Source of the DNA: Azospirillum thiophilum
GTDB lineage: Bacteria > Pseudomonadota > Alphaproteobacteria > Azospirillales > Azospirillaceae
Assembly (NCBI RefSeq): GCF_001305595.1
Contig: NZ_CP012401.1
Location: 1,685,001-1,749,000 of the forward strand
DNA: 64,000 bases
Reading direction: 5' to 3'
Shown here piece by piece: positions 61,268 through 64,000 of the stretch. The position numbers and the translations under genes were made by a program. The notes under the pieces were generated by a model. It did no database searches. It was not told the DNA's origin and saw only the letters and a program-made list of their open reading frames with translations. Within the stretch, counting starts at the first letter, position 1. Each line of letters begins with the position of its first letter.

Positions 61268-61894
61268 ATGATCGACCTCACCCCTGCTTTGCTGATGCCC
61301 GCCTTCCTGCCGGGCCTGTTCCTGGGCTTCAGCCTGATCGTCGCCATCGGGGCGCAGAACGCCTTCGTGCTGCGCCAAGGCCTGCGCAACGAGCATGTGC
61401 TGGCGATCTGCGCCACCTGCGCCCTGTCGGATGCGGTGCTGATCCTGGTCGGGGTGAGCGGATTCGCCACGGCCGGGGCGCGCTGGCCATGGCTGGAACC
61501 GCTGATGCGCTATGCCGGCGCTGCCTTCCTGCTGGTCTATGGGCTGCGCAGCGCTCATTCGGCCTTGAAGGGCGGGTCCGGGTTGGCGCCGGCGGACCGG
61601 GAGCCGGGCGGGCTGCTGCCGGCGCTGCTGACCTGTCTGGCGCTGACCTGGCTGAACCCGCATGTCTATCTCGACACGGTGGTTCTGGTCGGCTCCGTCT
61701 CCTCCCGTTTCGCAGAGGCGCGGGGCGCCTTCGCGCTGGGGGCGATGACGGCCTCCTTCCTGTTCTTCTTCGCGCTCGGCTATGGCGCCCGGCTGCTGCG
61801 CCCGCTGTTCGCCCGGCCGGCGGCGTGGCGGGTGATGGATGGTGTCATCGCCCTGGTGATGTGGGCCATCGCCGCCGGCCTGCTGGCGGGTTAG
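61268..61894 (+). CDS. argO: Arginine/lysine exporter ArgO
   Basis: A 208-residue LysE-superfamily membrane protein with about six membrane segments: FLGFSLIVAIGAQNAFVLRQ near the start is the LysE/ArgO signature, with TWLNPHVYLDTVVLVGSVSS mid-protein. Controlled by the divergent ArgP. CGCCACG precedes ATG 61268. Confidence 0.94.
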   Translation: MIDLTPALLMPAFLPGLFLGFSLIVAIGAQNAFVLRQGLRNEHVLAICATCALSDAVLILVGVSGFATAGARWPWLEPLMRYAGAAFLLVYGLRSAHSALKGGSGLAPADREPGGLLPALLTCLALTWLNPHVYLDTVVLVGSVSSRFAEARGAFALGAMTASFLFFFALGYGARLLRPLFARPAAWRVMDGVIALVMWAIAAGLLAG

Positions 61895-61901
61895 GGGTGT
61901 G

Positions 61902-62816
61902 TTAGGGGCGGGCGAACAGGTCGCCGTCCTCGCAGAACAGGAGCGACCGGTGGAGCGCCGTTCCCGCCATCGTGCCGGCCCCCACGGCCAGAGCCACCGA
62001 TCCCGCCGCCCGTGCCGCGTCTCCGCAGGCGAAGAGACCGGGAACGCTGGTTTCCTGCATCCCGTCCGTCCGGATATAGGCGCCGAGCGGCCCCTCGTCG
62101 AAGGCACATCCGAGCTGGGTGGCCAGCGGGCTGGCGACACGGCTCGCCGGCAGAACGAAAAGGCCGGCGAAGGGCAGGACACGTCCATCCGCGAGTGCGA
62201 CGTCTGCAGGCTCGCCGCCGATGCCGGCGACGAGGGCCGTTTCGACCGCAACCCCGCGCCGTTCCAGATGGGCCGACTGGTCGGCATCCGGCGCGAACGT
62301 CCCATTGAGCAACAGGGTCGTCGGTCCCCAATCCGGCAGCATCAGCGCATGGTGCATCGACTGGCCGGACACGGCGATGACGCCGATCCGTCCCTGCATC
62401 AACTCGTAGCCATGGCAATAGGGACAATGGAAGACGGAGCGTCCCCAGCGTTCCGCCAGACCGGGGATGGCGGGCAGATCGTCGACGACTCCGATGGCCA
62501 GCAGCAGGCGCCGCCCCGCGAAGCTGCGGCCTGCGGCATCCGTGACCCGAAAGCCGGCGCCCGTCCGCTCCGCCCGCTCGGCCCGTCCGGTCTCCCAGGT
62601 GACGGTGGGGTAGCGCATCAACTGGTCCCGGGCCTCGGCGGCGATTTCTCCCGGTGGCCGGCCGTCCTGGCCGAGAAAGCCGTGGGAGTGGGAGGCGAAG
62701 CGGTTGCGCCGGATCCCCTCGTCGATCACCAGCACCCGGCGCCGGGCGCGGGCGAGCTGCAGGGCCGCTGCGATGCCGGCATAACTGCCGCCGACGATGA
62801 TCGCGTCGTAGGTCAT
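61902..62816 (-). CDS. Thioredoxin reductase-like flavoprotein
   Basis: A 304-residue NAD(P)/FAD oxidoreductase: FAD motif IIVGGSYAGIAAALQLARAR, the redox-active pair in FHCPYCHGYEL (CxxC, as in TrxR), and the second FAD motif LFACGDAARAAGSVALAV. The NADPH motif is weak (GVIAVSGQSMHHAL), so it may use another partner. Divergent from an Rrf2 regulator, suggesting redox control. ATG 62816 chosen with GGGAAAGAG upstream. Confidence 0.87.
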   Translation of the reverse strand: MTYDAIIVGGSYAGIAAALQLARARRRVLVIDEGIRRNRFASHSHGFLGQDGRPPGEIAAEARDQLMRYPTVTWETGRAERAERTGAGFRVTDAAGRSFAGRRLLLAIGVVDDLPAIPGLAERWGRSVFHCPYCHGYELMQGRIGVIAVSGQSMHHALMLPDWGPTTLLLNGTFAPDADQSAHLERRGVAVETALVAGIGGEPADVALADGRVLPFAGLFVLPASRVASPLATQLGCAFDEGPLGAYIRTDGMQETSVPGLFACGDAARAAGSVALAVGAGTMAGTALHRSLLFCEDGDLFARP

Positions 62817-62883
62817 CGGCTCTTTCCCTTCCATGATTTGAATCGTTTGGTGCGCTCTCACGACCGCCCTCCGGGGCGGGCAT

Positions 62884-62949
62884 CACGATACATCGTAAGT
62901 TACGTGAGTGGGCGCGGTCAACGTGGCATGTAACTCCTGAAGTATCGTG
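62884..62949. promoter_or_regulatory. Putative Rrf2 operator region
   Basis: Inverted repeat CACGATAC (62884-62891) with GTATCGTG (62942-62949), and within the first arm ACGAT-AC-ATCGT (62885-62896). These lie in the 169-base divergent gap between the flavoprotein and the Rrf2 gene, an ideal place for autoregulation. Confidence 0.5.
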
Positions 62950-62985
62950 AGTTGGATCGGACATGCGAGCGGGAGACGATCGCCG

Positions 62986-63423
62986 ATGAGACAGGACAGC
63001 CGCCTTTCCCGCATGCTGCATGTGCTCATCCATATGGACCGCCATGATGGCGCCCTGACGTCGGAGGTGATCGCGGCCATGCTGAACACCAATCCGGTGG
63101 TCATCCGCCGGACGATGGCCGGACTGCGCGATGCCGGCTATGTGCGGTCGGAAAAGGGCCATGGCGGCGGCTGGCGGCTTGCCCGCCCGCTTGATGGGAT
63201 CACGCTGCTCGACATCCATCTTGCGCTCGGCGAACCGACGGTCTTCGCCATCGGGCCGACGGACGATGATCCGAGCTGCCTGGTGGAGCAGGCGGTCAAC
63301 GCCGCCCTGGACGATGCCTTGCGGGAGGCGGAAGCGGTGCTCATCCGCCGTCTCGGCATGGTGACGCTCGCCGATCTCGCCGCCGATTTCGACCGCCGCT
63401 TCACCGCCTTGGGCAAGCTCTGA
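62986..63423 (+). CDS. Rrf2-family transcriptional regulator
   Basis: A 145-residue winged-helix regulator: SRMLHVLIHMDRHDGALTSE, MLNTNPVVIRRTMAGLRDAG (recognition helix), KGHGGGWRLARPLDGITLLD (wing). Only one cysteine (PSCLVEQAV) instead of the three that hold an Fe-S cluster in IscR/NsrR, so it is likely a cluster-less, perhaps thiol-sensing type. Probably represses the divergent flavoprotein gene. Confidence 0.88.
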   Translation: MRQDSRLSRMLHVLIHMDRHDGALTSEVIAAMLNTNPVVIRRTMAGLRDAGYVRSEKGHGGGWRLARPLDGITLLDIHLALGEPTVFAIGPTDDDPSCLVEQAVNAALDDALREAEAVLIRRLGMVTLADLAADFDRRFTALGKL

Positions 63424-63432
63424 AGGCGGGGT

Positions 63433-63813
63433 CTATTCCGCGCCCTGCGCCCCGGCCGCCTGCGCCCCCGCCTCCTGCGCCCGGCGGATTGCCGCCTCGA
63501 CGCATTGCAGGTGCAGCTTCTTGCGGGCGAGCTGGCGGGCGCGGCGTTCCTCCAGGTCAGTGGTCGCCATCGCTTCGATGGCGCAGCCGCGCCAGCCGTT
63601 GGCATCGAGCGCGCGGGCGACCTCGGCATAGCCGAAATAGCCCTTCTCCGGCTGCTCCCACGGCGCCCGGAAGTCGGCGCGGCGCAGCACGAAGCGGTTG
63701 GACTGGCTTCCGCCGCCCAGATTGGTCAGGCGGGCCACGATCAGCCGCTCGCCGTTGCCGTGAACGACGGTCAGGATCGGGCGGATTCCGGTGATGGGTG
63801 GATCGACGGCCAT
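63433..63813 (-). CDS. Hypothetical protein
   Basis: A 126-residue protein from ATG 63813 (MAVDPPITGI). It begins with a beta region (ILTVVHGNGERLIVARLTNL, NRFVLRRADFRAPWE) and ends in a charged helix (LEERRARQLARKKLHLQCVE) and an Ala/Gln repeat (AQEAGAQAAGAQGAE). No family recognised. Convergent with the Rrf2 gene. Confidence 0.6.
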   Translation of the reverse strand: MAVDPPITGIRPILTVVHGNGERLIVARLTNLGGGSQSNRFVLRRADFRAPWEQPEKGYFGYAEVARALDANGWRGCAIEAMATTDLEERRARQLARKKLHLQCVEAAIRRAQEAGAQAAGAQGAE

Positions 63814-63906
63814 GTTCCATGCATAACGGTCCGGGGGCGTCCTGACCAGTGCGTCGCTTAGCACAGGTCGGGACGCTCCGTCGCCCGTCCGAACGGAGAA
63901 ACGCCG

Positions 63907-64000
63907 ATGCGCCTGGTCCCGACCGTGTCGTTTACCGCTCTCACGGCCATTCTGCCGGTGTTGCTCATCGTGGCCGGCCCGGTCACGGCGCAGCAGGTTC
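63907..64000 (+). CDS. 5' end of an exported protein gene (cut by window edge)
   Basis: Thirty-one codons are visible. They read as a signal peptide: basic start MRLV, hydrophobic core ALTAILPVLLIVAGPV, then TAQQV, a likely cleavage site. CGGAGAAA precedes the ATG as ribosome-binding site. Nothing can be said about function. Confidence 0.6.
   Translation, partial: MRLVPTVSFTALTAILPVLLIVAGPVTAQQV

Overview
The window looks like chromosomal DNA of a high-GC alphaproteobacterium, most likely Rhodospirillales and probably Azospirillum or a close relative. This rests on gene content and order (murA with a DUF2948 gene, mreB-mreC-mreD-mrdA, the divergent serB/miaA pair, a trpL-like leaderless leucine leader before leuA), on very GC-rich codon use, and on dispersed CCCTCCCCCGC/GCGGGGGAGGG palindromes. 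I did no database search, so the genus is an inference. Almost everything is core or housekeeping. I see no phage, IS element, plasmid gene, CRISPR array or recognisable defence island.

Layout. 1-6.4 kb: lgt and hldD on the minus strand, a secreted Cache-fold protein followed by a chemoreceptor on the plus strand, and leuA with its attenuator-type leader peptide. 6.5-11.7 kb: lrgB/lrgA, an orphan TadG-like protein, a membrane PAS protein with a degenerate exonuclease domain, egtB and rpmG. 11.8-18.2 kb: S41 protease, rnr, an IalB-like exported protein, aroC and two identical tRNA-Thr genes. 18.3-25.3 kb: surface polysaccharide genes (WbpM-like dehydratase, epimerases, two GT2 transferases, a WecA/WbpL-type initiating transferase). 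25.5-30.2 kb: two small hypothetical genes, a GNAT gene, dcd, murA, DUF2948, a PRC-barrel-like protein and a DJ-1/PfpI protein. 30.4-32.2 kb: two divergent orphan NarL/FixJ-type response regulators, one lacking the phospho-acceptor Asp. 32.3-38.5 kb: urease operon ureD-A-B-C-(murI)-E-F-G. 38.6-41.7 kb: a PRC-barrel protein, a small membrane protein, fabI and a bacteriohemerythrin. 41.7-48.9 kb: serB, miaA, a PLP aminotransferase and ilvB-ilvN-ilvC. 49-53.5 kb: the cell-shape operon mreB-mreC-mreD-mrdA (minus strand). 53.8-57.3 kb: a UPF0114 protein, phoU with a good PHO box, hisE and a methyltransferase. 57.6-64 kb: two identical tRNA-Lys genes, a second hemerythrin, pepF, the divergent argP/argO pair, a thioredoxin-reductase-like enzyme divergent from an Rrf2 regulator, a hypothetical gene and a gene cut by the window end.

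Functional themes. Branched-chain amino acid synthesis appears twice: leuA, apparently controlled by a leader peptide rich in rare CTT leucine codons, and ilvBNC, with a promoter carrying an 8-bp inverted repeat just upstream of -35. Envelope functions recur (lgt, hldD, O-antigen-type genes, murA, two copies of peptidoglycan-linked functions in murI and mrdA, mreBCD). Nitrogen and stress functions include urease, argO/argP, egtB, two hemerythrins and an Rrf2-controlled flavoenzyme.

No wholly new biological system is evident. The most worthwhile leads are regulatory or degenerate-protein observations: the leaderless leuA leader, the PHO-box phoU promoter, the ilvB operator, the receiver without its Asp and the palindrome in the region it shares with its neighbour, the exonuclease-like domain without catalytic acids, the murI gene inside the urease operon next to a dispersed repeat, and a large nested inverted-repeat structure 3' of rnr.
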